From NCBI RefSeq assembly GCF_002631185.1, contig NZ_PDNU01000023.1, forward strand, positions 1 through 64,000: a stretch of DNA of 64,000 nt. The letters are read 5' to 3'. Position numbers and translations under genes: made by a program. The notes below the pieces were generated by a model, which saw nothing but the letters and a program-made list of their open reading frames with translations, was not told the DNA's origin and made no database searches. The stretch's first letter is position 1. Every line of letters starts with the position of its first letter. The stretch comes from Teichococcus rhizosphaerae (GTDB lineage Bacteria > Pseudomonadota > Alphaproteobacteria > Acetobacterales > Acetobacteraceae). Below, piece after piece: positions 16,534 through 27,515 of the stretch.

Positions 16534-17847
16534 ATGCTGGCCCTGGCCATCTTCGTCCTCACTCTCGTCCTGGTCATCTGGCAGCCACGCGGTATCGGCA
16601 TCGGCTGGAGCGCCATGGGCGGCGCCGTGCTGGCGCTCCTGACGGGCGTCATCGGCTGGGCCGATGTCCCTGTGGTCTGGGACATCGTCTGGGACGCCAC
16701 CTTCACCTTCGTGGCGCTGATCATCATCTCGCTTCTGCTGGACGAGGCCGGGTTCTTCCAGTGGGCCGCGCTGCACGTGGCGCGCTGGGGCGGCGGAAAC
16801 GGGCGGCGGCTGTTTCCGCTTGTCGTGGTGCTGGGCGCGCTCATCGCTGCCTTCTTCGCCAATGACGGCGCCGCCCTGCTGCTGACGCCCATCGTCATGG
16901 CCATCCTGCTGCGGCTGAACTTCTCCGCAGGCGCCACGCTCGCCTTTATCGTCGCCTGCGGCTTCGTGGCCGACACCACCAGCCTGCCGCTGGTGATCTC
17001 CAACCTCGTCAACATCGTCTCGGCCAACTATTTCGGCATCGGCTTCGACCGCTATGCGGCGGTGATGGTGCCGGTGAACCTGGTGGCGCTGGTGGCAACA
17101 CTCGGCGTGCTCTGGGCCTACTATGGCCGCCAGGTGCCCGCGAGCTATGCGTTGGACCGACTGGAGCGGCCCGGCGCCGCCATCCGCGACCACCTCGTCT
17201 TCCGGGCGGCCTTTCCGCTGCTTGCGGTGCTGCTGCTGGCCTATTTCGTCCTGGCACCGCTCGGCGTGCCGGTGGCGGCCGTGACCGGCGCCGCAGCGCT
17301 CCTCCTGCTGGTGCTGGCCGGGCGCTGGCACCGGGGAGGGCAGGGCGCCCTTGTCTCCATCCGCAAGGTACTAGGCGAGGCTCCCTGGCAGATCGTCGTG
17401 TTTTCGCTCGGCATGTACCTGGTGGTCTATGGCCTGCGGAACGCCGGGCTGACGGACCATCTGGCTGGCGCACTGGAATGGCTGGCCGGGCATGGCCTCT
17501 GGGCCGCCACCATCGGCACGGGCGTCGGCGCCGCGCTGATCTCCTCCGTGATGAACAACATGCCGAGCGTGCTGGTGGGCGCCCTGGCTATCGAGCAGGC
17601 GCGGGGCATCCCGCTCGCCATCCGCGAGGCGATGGTCTACGCCAACGTCATCGGCTGCGACCTGGGGCCCAAATTCACCCCCATCGGCAGCCTGGCGACG
17701 TTGCTCTGGCTGCATGTGCTGTCGCGCAAGGGCACTACCATCACCTGGGGGCAATACATGAAGGTCGGCCTCGTCATCACGCCTCCGGTGCTTCTGGCCG
17801 TGCTGGCCGCCCTGGCGCTTTGGCTGCCCGTGGTGGGTACGCCGTGA
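16534..17847 (+). CDS. arsB: Arsenite efflux permease ArsB
   Basis: 437 residues, about 12 membrane segments, the normal size of ArsB. Family signatures include [23 protein letters not shown], the ion-pathway loop [15 protein letters not shown] and, near the C-terminus, [15 protein letters not shown] and [20 protein letters not shown]. It exports As(III)/Sb(III) from the cytoplasm. No arsA ATPase is present, so it would work as a proton-driven antiporter. 108 bases separate it from arsC; the ribosome site is weak. Confidence 0.95.
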   Translation: MLALAIFVLTLVLVIWQPRGIGIGWSAMGGAVLALLTGVIGWADVPVVWDIVWDATFTFVALIIISLLLDEAGFFQWAALHVARWGGGNGRRLFPLVVVLGALIAAFFANDGAALLLTPIVMAILLRLNFSAGATLAFIVACGFVADTTSLPLVISNLVNIVSANYFGIGFDRYAAVMVPVNLVALVATLGVLWAYYGRQVPASYALDRLERPGAAIRDHLVFRAAFPLLAVLLLAYFVLAPLGVPVAAVTGAAALLLLVLAGRWHRGGQGALVSIRKVLGEAPWQIVVFSLGMYLVVYGLRNAGLTDHLAGALEWLAGHGLWAATIGTGVGAALISSVMNNMPSVLVGALAIEQARGIPLAIREAMVYANVIGCDLGPKFTPIGSLATLLWLHVLSRKGTTITWGQYMKVGLVITPPVLLAVLAALALWLPVVGTP

Positions 17848-17900
17848 GCAACACGACCAAGCGCGCCATCCGTCCGTTCCTGACGACGGGGAGACCCTAA
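17844..17900 (+). CDS. Possible 18-codon coupling ORF between arsB and arsH
   Basis: A GTG at 17844 overlaps the arsB stop (GTGA) and opens an 18-codon frame ([18 protein letters not shown]) whose TAA overlaps the arsH start (TAATG). Such double overlap would carry ribosomes from arsB to arsH. It may be a real coupling leader, a remnant of a lost gene, or chance; no homology can be judged at this length. Confidence 0.25.
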   Translation: MSNTTKRAIRPFLTTGRP

Positions 17901-18637
17901 TGCCATCCGACCTCGACCTCACGCTGCCCAACGTTGCCGACGACCATCTGCAGATGCCGAATCTCACCCGGCTCGGCATTCCCGGCGCCAGCACGCACCC
18001 ACCGCGCATCCTGCTGCTCTACGGCTCGCTGCGGGAGCGGTCCTACAGCCGGTTCCTGACGCTGGAGGCCGTGCGCATCCTCCGCCGCCTCGGCGCCGAG
18101 ACGCGGGTCTTCGACCCCCGCGACCTGCCGGTGGTCGACAGCGTACCCGCCGACCACCCCAAGGTGGCGGAACTCCGAGAGTTGTCCCTGTGGTCCGAGG
18201 GCCAGGTTTGGTGCAGCCCGGAGCGGCACGGCGCCGTCACCGGCATCCTGAAGAACCAGATCGACTGGCTGCCGCTGGAGAGCCGCGGCGTCCGTCCGAC
18301 CCAGGGGCGCATGCTGGCGGTGATGCAGGTCTCCGGCGGCAGCCAGAGCTTCAACAGCGTCAACACCCTGCGCCTGCTCGGGCGCTGGATGCGGATGATC
18401 ACCATCCCCAACCAATCCTCCGTGCCCAAAGCGCATGAGCAGTTCGACGAGGCGGGACGCATGCTGCCGGGGCCGCTCTATGACCGCGTCGTCGACGTCA
18501 TGGAGGAACTGGTGAAGTTCACCCTGCTGACTCGTGACATTTCGAGCCACCTGACCGACCGCTACAGCGAGCGCAAGGAGCGGGCGGAGAAGCAGGCCAA
18601 GGCGGACTTGGCTAAGCTCTCGGGCGCCGTCGGATAG
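17900..18637 (+). CDS. arsH: ArsH NADPH-dependent FMN oxidoreductase
   Basis: 245 residues. The flavodoxin-like core shows the FMN/phosphate loop [20 protein letters not shown] (about 37-56), [23 protein letters not shown] and the ArsH-specific [15 protein letters not shown]...[10 protein letters not shown] block. ArsH proteins oxidise trivalent organoarsenicals such as methylarsenite using NADPH/FMN, a detoxifying step. The start at 17900 overlaps the stop of a tiny frame coupled to arsB. It closes the arsRCBH cluster. Confidence 0.95.
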   Translation: MPSDLDLTLPNVADDHLQMPNLTRLGIPGASTHPPRILLLYGSLRERSYSRFLTLEAVRILRRLGAETRVFDPRDLPVVDSVPADHPKVAELRELSLWSEGQVWCSPERHGAVTGILKNQIDWLPLESRGVRPTQGRMLAVMQVSGGSQSFNSVNTLRLLGRWMRMITIPNQSSVPKAHEQFDEAGRMLPGPLYDRVVDVMEELVKFTLLTRDISSHLTDRYSERKERAEKQAKADLAKLSGAVG

Positions 18638-18825
18638 GCGCTGGAGCTCTCGTGCGGACAGTAGGCAAGAGAGGACAACCTCTGCTCGTGAACGGATAAA
18701 GACGTTTCCACTGACACCAAGCCCACGAGAAGGCCGGGCTCAGGTAGCTGACAGGATTGTTGGTGCGGCGCGTTATTGTTAACGAGAGTTAATCTCAGCT
18801 ACCCGTCCACCGGGAAAGGCCCGCC

Positions 18826-19923
18826 ATGACAAACACGAACTCCGTCACCTATCCCGCCATGCCCACGCTTCGCCGCCGCCACGCGCTCGCGCTGCTCGGC
18901 GCGGCTGGCTTTGCCCTGCGGACTGCACCGGCGCGTGCCGCCGCGGTGGAGAAGAGCGTGAAGCTGGCGCCCGGCCTCTGCGAACTGGTTGTCAGCACCA
19001 CCACAGGCCTTGTGCATGTGGCGAGCACCGGCCCGCGCGGCGCCGACGACGCCAAGATCCTTGGCCTGGATCCGCGTACCCTGGAGGTCCGCTCCACCAT
19101 CGAGCTCGGCGCGAACACAGCTTTCGGCCTCGGCGTGAACGACAGCACCGGCATGCTGTTCGGCACCGGCACGCGCAAAGGCAGGGTGCTCGCCATTGAC
19201 CTCCGCACCGGCAAGGTCAAGACGGAGATCGGCGAGGGCGAGAACAACCATCCGCGGCAGGTCGTCGTGGACGAGGCGCGCAACCGCGCCTTCGTCTCCA
19301 ACTTCGGCTTCCGGGAGAAGCCGAGCGCCGTGTGGGTGGTGGACACGGCTGCCAACACCCTCGCCAGCGTCATCACGGAAGGGCTGGAAGGGGGTATCTC
19401 GGGCCTTACCCATGACCCTGCGGGAGACCGGGTCTTCGTGGCCGCCTTGCAGACGAACGAGGTGGTGGAAGTGAGCCTTGCCCGCCGCGCCGGGGTGCGC
19501 CGCTTCGCCTCCGGCGGGGACGGGCCAATCAACTTGGCCTTCCACGCCGCCAGCGGGCGCCTGTTCTGCACCAACCAGAAGAGCGGCCAACTGGCCGTGC
19601 TGGATGCCGCGTCCGGCCAGCCGGTCAAGGTGCTGGAGACAGGTGCGGGCGCGCTGGCCGTCACCTTCTCGACCGACGGTGCGCTGGCCTATGTCACCAA
19701 CCGTGGGGCTGGCACGGTCAGCCTGGTGGACACGCGCGCGCTGACCGTGCTGGCGAGCCTGCAGACCGGCACGCACCCGAACACCGTGGCCGTGGATCGG
19801 CGCACGGGGCTCGCCTATGTCAGCAACAAAGCCCGCTCGGCGCCGCGTCCTGCCCAGGGCCAGCCTCCGGCCCCGGCGCCCGAGGACCCGAACGGTGACA
19901 CGGTGAGCCTGATCCGCGCCTAA
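18826..19923 (+). CDS. Exported YVTN-type beta-propeller protein (YncE-like)
   Basis: 365 residues. N-terminal export signal with a twin-arginine-like stretch (LRRRHALALLGAAGFALRTAPARA). The rest is a seven-bladed propeller of about 45-residue repeats with YVTN-like strands (GALAYVTNRGAGTVSLVDT, GLAYVSNKARS) and DP/HPNTVAVD turns. YncE-like proteins are periplasmic and of uncertain function, often upregulated by metal or iron stress. GGAAAGG precedes ATG 18826. It stands 188 bases after arsH, facing the same way, and is convergent with the MerR-family gene; its link to arsenic is positional only. Confidence 0.85.
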   Translation: MTNTNSVTYPAMPTLRRRHALALLGAAGFALRTAPARAAAVEKSVKLAPGLCELVVSTTTGLVHVASTGPRGADDAKILGLDPRTLEVRSTIELGANTAFGLGVNDSTGMLFGTGTRKGRVLAIDLRTGKVKTEIGEGENNHPRQVVVDEARNRAFVSNFGFREKPSAVWVVDTAANTLASVITEGLEGGISGLTHDPAGDRVFVAALQTNEVVEVSLARRAGVRRFASGGDGPINLAFHAASGRLFCTNQKSGQLAVLDAASGQPVKVLETGAGALAVTFSTDGALAYVTNRGAGTVSLVDTRALTVLASLQTGTHPNTVAVDRRTGLAYVSNKARSAPRPAQGQPPAPAPEDPNGDTVSLIRA

Positions 19924-19997
19924 GATCATGGCCGTTCCGGCGGGCAACCGCTGAAACGGCCCGGAGTGGACACGGCTGGGAAGAGCCGTGTGAACGG

Positions 19998-20414
19998 TCA
20001 GGCGCCAGTGCTGGGACCGAGGGCTTCGATGATGCGGCACTCCGCCACCTTGCCGTGGCGGCACTGTCCGATGAGGGAATCCAGTTCGCGGCGCAGTGCC
20101 TGGAGGTCGGCAATCTTCCGGTCCACATCCTCCAGGTGCTCGCTGGCGATGACGTCCACCGCGTCGCAGGAGCGCTCGCGGTCCTCGGCCAAGTCGAGCA
20201 GTGTGCGGATCTGATCCAGCGAGAAGCCGAGGTCCCGCGCACGCCGGATGAAGCTCAGGCGGCCAAGGTGGGCCTCGCCGTAGGTCCGGTAGTTCCCGGC
20301 GCTGCGGGCCGGGGCCGGGAGCAGCCCCACACGCTCATACCAGCGAATGGTTTCCACCTTCGTCCCGGTCGCCCTGGCGAGAGCGCCGATGTTCAGCAAG
20401 TTCTCCAAAGACAT
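19998..20414 (-). CDS. MerR-family regulator of CadR/PbrR/ZntR type
   Basis: 138 residues from ATG 20414; the frame upstream runs through the operator and is rejected. N-terminal winged HTH (NIGALARATGTKVETIRWYERVGLL), dimerisation helix, and Cys in RSCDAV and QCRHGKVAEC. The three-Cys layout followed by RIIEAL is that of the Cd/Pb/Zn-responsive CadR and PbrR group. It is divergent from the HMA-ATPase operon and shares with it a 21-base dyad in a 19-base promoter spacer. Pb versus Cd versus Zn cannot be settled from sequence alone. Confidence 0.9.
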   Translation of the reverse strand: MSLENLLNIGALARATGTKVETIRWYERVGLLPAPARSAGNYRTYGEAHLGRLSFIRRARDLGFSLDQIRTLLDLAEDRERSCDAVDVIASEHLEDVDRKIADLQALRRELDSLIGQCRHGKVAECRIIEALGPSTGA

Positions 20415-20418
20415 CACC

Positions 20419-20449
20419 TTGACCCTGTAGCGACTACAGGGTCTATATA
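20419..20449 (+). promoter_or_regulatory. MerR-family operator/promoter of the Pb/Cd-type operon
   Basis: TTGACC (-35, 20419-20424) and TATATA (-10, 20444-20449) are separated by 19 bases. The perfect dyad ACCCTGTAG-CGA-CTACAGGGT fills 20422-20442. The over-long spacer bearing a dyad is the hallmark of promoters that a MerR-family activator underwinds. It drives the HMA protein, ATPase, lspA and later genes; the regulator gene starts five bases to its left on the opposite strand. Confidence 0.9.
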
Positions 20450-20504
20450 AGACGTCATCAGTTCCCCGCAACCAGCGGGGACCCACCTGCGAAGGAGGCA
20501 AGCG

Positions 20505-20750
20505 ATGGCGAATGGTGACACGGCAGCAGGAACATCGGTCGACCTGCGTTACCGGGTGGAGGGCATGGATTGCTCCGGCTGCGCCCTGAAGATCGAGGGT
20601 GCGGTCGAGCAGATCGGCGGCGCCGAGGACATCCAGGTCAACTACAAGACGCAGACCCTGGAGTTCCGCCTGAATGAGGCGACCACGCCACGCTCGGCCG
20701 TCGAGGAGAAGATCCGCGGTCTGGGCTACGGTGTCGCGGCCCTGGCGTAA
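20505..20750 (+). CDS. Small HMA-domain metal-binding protein
   Basis: 81 residues, one HMA domain with GMDCSGCALKIEGAV (CxxC at about residues 23-26). It is very similar to the N-terminal HMA of the next gene's product (GMDCPSCASKIETAV, GGAEDIxVNYxxQ, ATPRSxVEExIRxLGYGVA), so it probably arose by duplication of that domain. Likely a cytoplasmic chaperone or buffer handing metal to the ATPase. 14 bases before the ATPase gene; first gene of the operon. Confidence 0.88.
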   Translation: MANGDTAAGTSVDLRYRVEGMDCSGCALKIEGAVEQIGGAEDIQVNYKTQTLEFRLNEATTPRSAVEEKIRGLGYGVAALA

Positions 20751-20764
20751 CCAACAGGAACAGG

Positions 20765-22958
<2,194 letters not shown>

Positions 22959-22966
<8 letters not shown>

Positions 22967-23477
22967 GGGCCTGCTTAGGGCGCGGCTCGCCTGGACCTGG
23001 GGCGCGGGGACGGCCGCGCTGGCCTTCGCGCTGGACCAGGCGACGAAGTGGTGGGTGCTGGCCCATCTCATGGATCCGCCCCGCGTCATCCCCGTCACCC
23101 CGTTCTTCAACCTGGTGCTGGCATGGAACCGGGGCGTCAGCTTCGGCCTGCTGTCGGCGGACCACCCCGCGACGCCCTGGCTCCTGTCCTCCCTCGCGCT
23201 CGCCGTCATCGCAGGCCTCGTCGTCTGGACGACGCGCGACCGGCGCCCCGGGATGGCGGCTTCGATCGGGTTCATCGTCGGTGGCGCCCTGGGAAACGTC
23301 GTCGACCGGCTGCGGCACGGCGCCGTGACGGACTTCCTGGACTTCCACGTGGCTGGCTACCACTGGCCCGCCTTCAACCTCGCCGACAGCGCGATCTTCG
23401 TCGGCGTTGCGCTCCTGCTCCTCGTCAGCGGGCGGCGCGAACCGGCGGGCGCGCCGACCTCCGTGGCGCGACCCTGA
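22959..23477 (+). CDS. lspA: Signal peptidase II (LspA) within metal operon
   Basis: 172 residues, four membrane helices. Catalytic aspartates lie in NVVDRLRHGAVTDFLDF and FNLADSAIFVG, with the conserved FALDQATKWWV and AWNRGVSFGLL. LspA cleaves lipoprotein signal peptides in the inner membrane. It overlaps the ATPase gene by 8 bases, so it belongs to the metal operon and is probably an accessory copy beside the chromosomal one. The pbr lead operons of Cupriavidus and others also carry an lspA-like gene (pbrC), which supports a lead-type operon. Confidence 0.93.
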
Positions 23478-23490
23478 GGGCGGGACCGGC

Positions 23491-24228
23491 GTGAACCCGC
23501 TCCTCCAGATGTCCGGCCTCCTGACCGCTTTCCTGGCGGGGATGGTTTCCTTCCTCTCGCCCTGCGTGCTGCCGCTGGTGCCCGGCTACGTCTCTTATGT
23601 CGCCGGGCGCTCGGTCGCCGCCGAGCGCACCGCGCCGGATCGCCTCGCCACGGTCGGCCTCGGCCTCTGCTTCGTCCTGGGCTTCGCGACCGTCTTCGTG
23701 GCGATGGGCGCGGGCGCCTCGGCGCTGAGCCAAGCCCTGCTGCGCTACCGCTACGAGGCTGGGATCGTGGGCGGGGTGGTCGTTATCCTGTTCGGCCTGA
23801 TGACTGCGGGTGTTCTGCGATTGATGCCGTTACAACGCGACCTCCGCTTCATGCCGACTCTCAGCGGCGGCACGCCGCTCTCCGCCTACGTGCTCGGGCT
23901 GGCCTTTGCCTTCGGCTGGACGCCCTGCATCGGTCCGGTGCTGGGCGCCATCCTGGCGCTGACCGCCACCAGCGAAATCAGCCACCTCGGCATCATGCTC
24001 CTGGCCGCCTATGCGGCCGGGCTGGGCGTGCCCTTCCTGCTGGTGGCCGCCTTCGCCGACGCCTTTCTACGCGGCCCGTTCCGCAGCCTGCGACGCGTCG
24101 GGCGCGTTCTTCAGATCGTGGCGGGTGGCATCATGGTGGCGATGGGGGTGGCAATGATTACCGGCCACCTGACTGACTTCGCCATCCTGATGCTCCAACT
24201 CTTCCCCTGGCTCGGGAGCATCGGATGA
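23491..24228 (+). CDS. CcdA/DsbD-type membrane thiol transporter
   Basis: 245 residues from a GTG at 23491 that follows a GAGGG site; ATG 23509 is a later option. About six membrane helices with the CcdA signature Cys: FLSPCVLPLVPGYVSYVAG (about 23-41) and AFGWTPCIGPVLGAILAL (about 145-162). CcdA-like proteins carry reducing power across the inner membrane to periplasmic thiol proteins. It lies 13 bases after lspA. Its last codons (WLGSIG) and stop are repeated 1,330 bases later, just ahead of the CDF gene, suggesting the two genes were once adjacent with an ATGA overlap. Confidence 0.88.
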   Translation: MNPLLQMSGLLTAFLAGMVSFLSPCVLPLVPGYVSYVAGRSVAAERTAPDRLATVGLGLCFVLGFATVFVAMGAGASALSQALLRYRYEAGIVGGVVVILFGLMTAGVLRLMPLQRDLRFMPTLSGGTPLSAYVLGLAFAFGWTPCIGPVLGAILALTATSEISHLGIMLLAAYAAGLGVPFLLVAAFADAFLRGPFRSLRRVGRVLQIVAGGIMVAMGVAMITGHLTDFAILMLQLFPWLGSIG

Positions 24229-24231
24229 GCG
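24208..24231. repeat. 24-bp direct repeat, left copy
   Basis: This copy begins TGGCTCGGGAGCATCGG and covers the last codons and stop of the CcdA-like gene plus an ATGAGC. It is identical over 24 bases to 25538-25561. The pair brackets the metallo-beta-lactamase cassette. Confidence 0.9.
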
Positions 24232-24422
24232 GCGCCGCGGATTCTAAGAAGCGCGCCTAATACGCCGTCAGCCACACCGCGAAGCATGCAACTCCGCCCG
24301 GCTGGGTTTAGCGCTCCTCGGCCCTCGCCGGGTGCGCCCTTGCCGAAAGACATCGTGCTCGGTGTCCCAAGGTGGCCACCATCGCGGCTTCCGCGACACC
24401 GCGCAAAAACAGGGAGAACAGA

Positions 24423-25322
24423 ATGCCGTCTCAGCCGATCGTACGGGGCTTTTACGATGATCAGACCGGAAGCGTCTCCTACGTCGTGGCGGATCCGCAA
24501 ACAAAGAAATGCGCGGTTATCGATCCCTTGTTAAGCTTCGACCGCAATTCATGCAGCCTTGCGACCCAGCCAGCCGACGAGATTGCCACCCATATCCGGG
24601 AGCGCGGACTGATCCCGGAATGGGTGCTCGACACCCACCCGCATGCTGACCACCTTTCTGCCGTCGCCTACCTGGGCGAGCGCCTTGGCGTGCCAACAGG
24701 CATTGGCGAACAGACCCTCGCAGTTCAGGCGATCTGGTCGGACATCTATAACATCCCCGATCTCGAGGTCGGTGGCCGCGACTATTGGGACCACATGTTT
24801 GCAGATGGTCACTGCTTCAATCTTGGCGCCTCGGAAGTGAGGGTGATTTTTTCCCCAGGCCACACCGCGGCCTCGGTCACCTACGTCGTTGGCGACGCCG
24901 CGTTCGTGCATGACACCCTCTTCATGCCGGATGCGGGCACGGCACGAGCCGACTTCCCTGGTGGTAACGCGCGGGCCTTGTACCGCAGCATCCAGAGCAT
25001 CCTCGCGTTGCCACCGACGACACGCCTCTTCACCGGCCACGATTACCGTCCGGGCGGGCGCGAACCGCGTTGGGAGTCCACCGTAGCGGAGCAGCGGGCA
25101 ACCAACATTCACCTACGGGACAGCGGCGGAGAGGACGGGTTCGTTCGGCTGCGGGAGGAACGTGATCGAACGCTTCCTCTGCCAGCGATGATGCTCTTTG
25201 CATTGCAAGTGAACCTCCGCGGCGGACGTCTGCCGAAGCCGGAAGCGAATGGCACCTCATACCTGAAGCTGCCGATTGACCGCTTTCGAACGAGCGCTGC
25301 CAGGGCGATGGACGCAGAATGA
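24423..25322 (+). CDS. Metallo-beta-lactamase-fold protein, persulfide dioxygenase/Blh-like
   Basis: 299 residues from ATG 24423, with AGGGAGA just upstream. MBL metal site: THPHADHLSAV (HxHxDH, about residue 73), SPGHTAASVTYVVGD, and FTGHDY near 218. The segment DTLFMPDAGTARADFPGG is typical of ETHE1/SDO-like persulfide dioxygenases and the Blh (BigR-linked) group, which use glutathione persulfide and a mononuclear iron. No rhodanese domain is fused. It lies in a 1.3-kb segment between 24-bp direct repeats and is probably a later arrival in the operon. Exact substrate unproven. Confidence 0.85.
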   Translation: MPSQPIVRGFYDDQTGSVSYVVADPQTKKCAVIDPLLSFDRNSCSLATQPADEIATHIRERGLIPEWVLDTHPHADHLSAVAYLGERLGVPTGIGEQTLAVQAIWSDIYNIPDLEVGGRDYWDHMFADGHCFNLGASEVRVIFSPGHTAASVTYVVGDAAFVHDTLFMPDAGTARADFPGGNARALYRSIQSILALPPTTRLFTGHDYRPGGREPRWESTVAEQRATNIHLRDSGGEDGFVRLREERDRTLPLPAMMLFALQVNLRGGRLPKPEANGTSYLKLPIDRFRTSAARAMDAE

Positions 25323-25537
25323 TCGGCCGGTTTTGGACGGCCTCTCCGAAGCGGCCAGCGATCCCAGCATTGAGCTCACGGTCATCTTGGGCCGTGCATC
25401 TGGGTGGCGGTGCTGAGGTCTTTCCAATGTACGAAAGGCGCCCGTCACCTCGTAGCACGCGACATCTTGATGGCCATGGGCGCCGCGCCGGTCCGCTATT
25501 TCAGATCCGGCACCCCCTGAACGTATCGGTACGGTCT

Positions 25538-25561
25538 TGGCTCGGGAGCATCGGATGAGCG
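25538..25561. repeat. 24-bp direct repeat, right copy
   Basis: Identical to 24208-24231. Here it supplies the first codons of the cation diffusion facilitator gene (ATG at 25555). Bases 25323-25537, between the MBL stop and this repeat, contain no supported gene. Confidence 0.9.
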
Positions 25562-26193
25562 ACGACGACGACCTGCCCAAGGACCTCGCCCACATCACGC
25601 CCGCCTACCGCCGGGCGCTCTGGATCGTGGTCGGCCTCAATGTCGGTTATGGCCTGGTGGAGATGGTCGGCGGCTTCATCTCCGGCAGCCAGGCGCTCAA
25701 GGCGGACGCCCTCGACTTCCTCGGCGATGGCCTAATCAGCTTCCTTGGCCTGCTGGCGATCGGCTGGAGCCTCGCCTGGCGTGCCCGCTCCGCCCTCATT
25801 CAGGGCCTGTTTCTTGCCGTGCTTGGCGTGGGCGTGCTCGCCACCACCGGCTATCGGGTGCTGGTGCTGAACCAGCCCGAGGCCGAGCTCATGGGCCTCT
25901 TCGGCGCCGTCGCGCTGGTGGTGAACGTGGCCTCCGCAGCGGTCCTCATGCCGCACCGCGAGGGCGACGCCAACGTCCGGGCCGTCTGGCTGTTCAGTCG
26001 CAACGATGCCATCGGCAACCTGGCCGTGGTGGTCGCGGCGGGCCTGGTCTGGTGGACCGAAACTGCGTGGCCAGACCTCGCCGTGGCGTTCGTCATCGCC
26101 GGGCTGTTCCTGCAATCCGCCTGGGCAATCATCCGTGATGCTCGTAGCGACCTTGATAAGGCAGGCCAGGGAGAACAGCAGTCCGACCGATAG
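25555..26193 (+). CDS. Cation diffusion facilitator family metal transporter (CzcD-like)
   Basis: 212 residues, six membrane segments. The first site motif ADALDFLGDGLISFLGLLAIG (about 44-64) and the later FSRNDAIGNLAVVVAAG (about 148-164) provide the D/H/N metal ligands of CDF proteins. It lacks the C-terminal cytoplasmic domain of longer CDFs, a common short form. It would export divalent metal (Zn, Cd or Pb type) in exchange for protons. It lies at the end of the HMA-ATPase operon; before the MBL segment arrived it would have overlapped the CcdA gene. Confidence 0.88.
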   Translation: MSDDDDLPKDLAHITPAYRRALWIVVGLNVGYGLVEMVGGFISGSQALKADALDFLGDGLISFLGLLAIGWSLAWRARSALIQGLFLAVLGVGVLATTGYRVLVLNQPEAELMGLFGAVALVVNVASAAVLMPHREGDANVRAVWLFSRNDAIGNLAVVVAAGLVWWTETAWPDLAVAFVIAGLFLQSAWAIIRDARSDLDKAGQGEQQSDR

Positions 26194-26500
26194 CCGCCAT
26201 CAACTTATCAGCTTGCCTGCTTGGTGGTGCATGCAACAGGCATGATGATAACGGCGCTGCCCATCGTTGCTGCCCTTGGCAGGAGCAGCAGGTGGGCAGG
26301 CGCCACAGCGAGGGCGCGGCTTCCTGGGGTATGGCACGGCGGCTTGCGCCGGGGCCCGGCCAGCCGGTGCACCTTCCTGGAAGACCTTTCCGTTCCGGTC
26401 CTTGCAAAGCGGGCTGCCTGCTGCGGCTGGCGAGCCTAACCACGTCACCACACCCGCGGCGTGACATCGGTTGCCCGCTCACCACGGAGGAGCCGACAAC
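26194..26500. other. About 300 bases between CDF and ACR3-type genes, no supported gene
   Basis: A short minus-strand frame (26200-26451) holds several Cys (PLCKDRNGKVF, RCGACPP, HACCMHH), but it has no signal peptide or ribosome site and no close family, so it is not called. The last 15 bases hold the GGAGGAG ribosome site of the next gene. Confidence 0.4.
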
Positions 26501-27478
26501 TTGGCCATCACCCGCACCGGCCTGGAAGAGAACCAAGTCGCCATCTACTTCGCCGCCGTCGTGGCGGGCGCGATCGCGGCCGTCGCCGCGCCCGGCGCGG
26601 CGTGGGGGGCGGTCATCAACCCCGCCCTCGCGGCCCTGCTGTACGTGACCTTCCTCCAGGTGCCGCTGGCGGACCTGCGAAGGAGCCTGGCCAACGGGCG
26701 CTTCCTGCTGACGCTGCTGGCGGTGAACTTCGTTGCCGCGCCCCTGGTGGCGTTCGCCCTGGCTTCCATGCTGCCCGGCGAGCAATGGGTGCTGCGCCTG
26801 GGTGTCCTGATGGTGCTGCTGGCGCCCTGCATCGACTACGTGGTCGTGTTCACCCACCTCGGCCGCGGGGACGCCCGCCTCATCCTGGCGGCGACGCCGG
26901 TGCTGCTGGTGGCGCAGATGCTGCTGCTCCCCGTCTACCTCGGCCTGTTCATCGGCGAGCGGGCCATGGCGATGATGCAGCCCGGTCCCTTCATCGAAGC
27001 CTTCGTCTGGCTGATCGCCGTGCCCCTGGCTCTCGCCGCGGCCACTCAGGCGTGGGCGGCGCGCTTCGGCGCCGGGAAGGCGGTCGCGGACGCCATGGGA
27101 TGGCTGCCCGTTCCCCTGATGGCCGTGGTGCTGTTGGTGGTCATCGCGGCCGTTGCCCCGAACGTGGCGGCCCAGGCAGGCTCCGTCGCCATGCTGGTGC
27201 CGGTCTACGTCGCTTTCGCCGCGCTGATGCCGGTCGTAGGTAGCGTCATCTCCAGGTATGCGGGCCTGGAGGCGGGCGCGGCGAGGGCGGTCACCTTCAG
27301 CGGCGGCACCCGGAACTCCCTGGTCGTCCTGCCGCTGGCCTTCGCTATCCCGGAAGCCGGTGCGCTGCTGCCTGCCGCGGTGGTGACGCAGACGCTCGTC
27401 GAACTCGTCGCCATGCTGGTCTACATCCGCTGGGTGCCGAGGCTGGTGCCCGCCAACCCCGGCCTTGCTGCGGAGTGA
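26501..27478 (+). CDS. ACR3/bile acid:Na+ symporter superfamily transporter, arsenic-resistance type
   Basis: 325 residues from TTG 26501, chosen because GGAGGAG lies 8 bases upstream; a TTG at 26471 would place that site inside the gene. Ten membrane helices. Features of the arsenite-resistance branch are FLQVPLADLRRSL near the start, the mid-protein VLLAPCIDYVVVFTHLG with the Cys that is essential in ACR3, and FSGGTRNSLVVLPLAFA near the C-terminus. It probably exports As(III) or a related oxyanion; other substrates in the superfamily are possible. Single gene between two metal operons. Confidence 0.8.
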   Translation: MAITRTGLEENQVAIYFAAVVAGAIAAVAAPGAAWGAVINPALAALLYVTFLQVPLADLRRSLANGRFLLTLLAVNFVAAPLVAFALASMLPGEQWVLRLGVLMVLLAPCIDYVVVFTHLGRGDARLILAATPVLLVAQMLLLPVYLGLFIGERAMAMMQPGPFIEAFVWLIAVPLALAAATQAWAARFGAGKAVADAMGWLPVPLMAVVLLVVIAAVAPNVAAQAGSVAMLVPVYVAFAALMPVVGSVISRYAGLEAGAARAVTFSGGTRNSLVVLPLAFAIPEAGALLPAAVVTQTLVELVAMLVYIRWVPRLVPANPGLAAE

Positions 27479-27515
27479 CGGTCATCCCGCCGTTGCCGAC
27501 CACGCGGGGAAAGGG

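Noticed and set aside
15865-17331. Minus-strand frame of nearly 490 codons in the ars region
   Set aside because: Antisense to arsC and arsB, which are certain.
26200-26451. Cys-rich 83-codon minus-strand frame
   Set aside because: Lacks signal peptide, ribosome site and any recognisable motif arrangement; kept only as a note in the gap entry.
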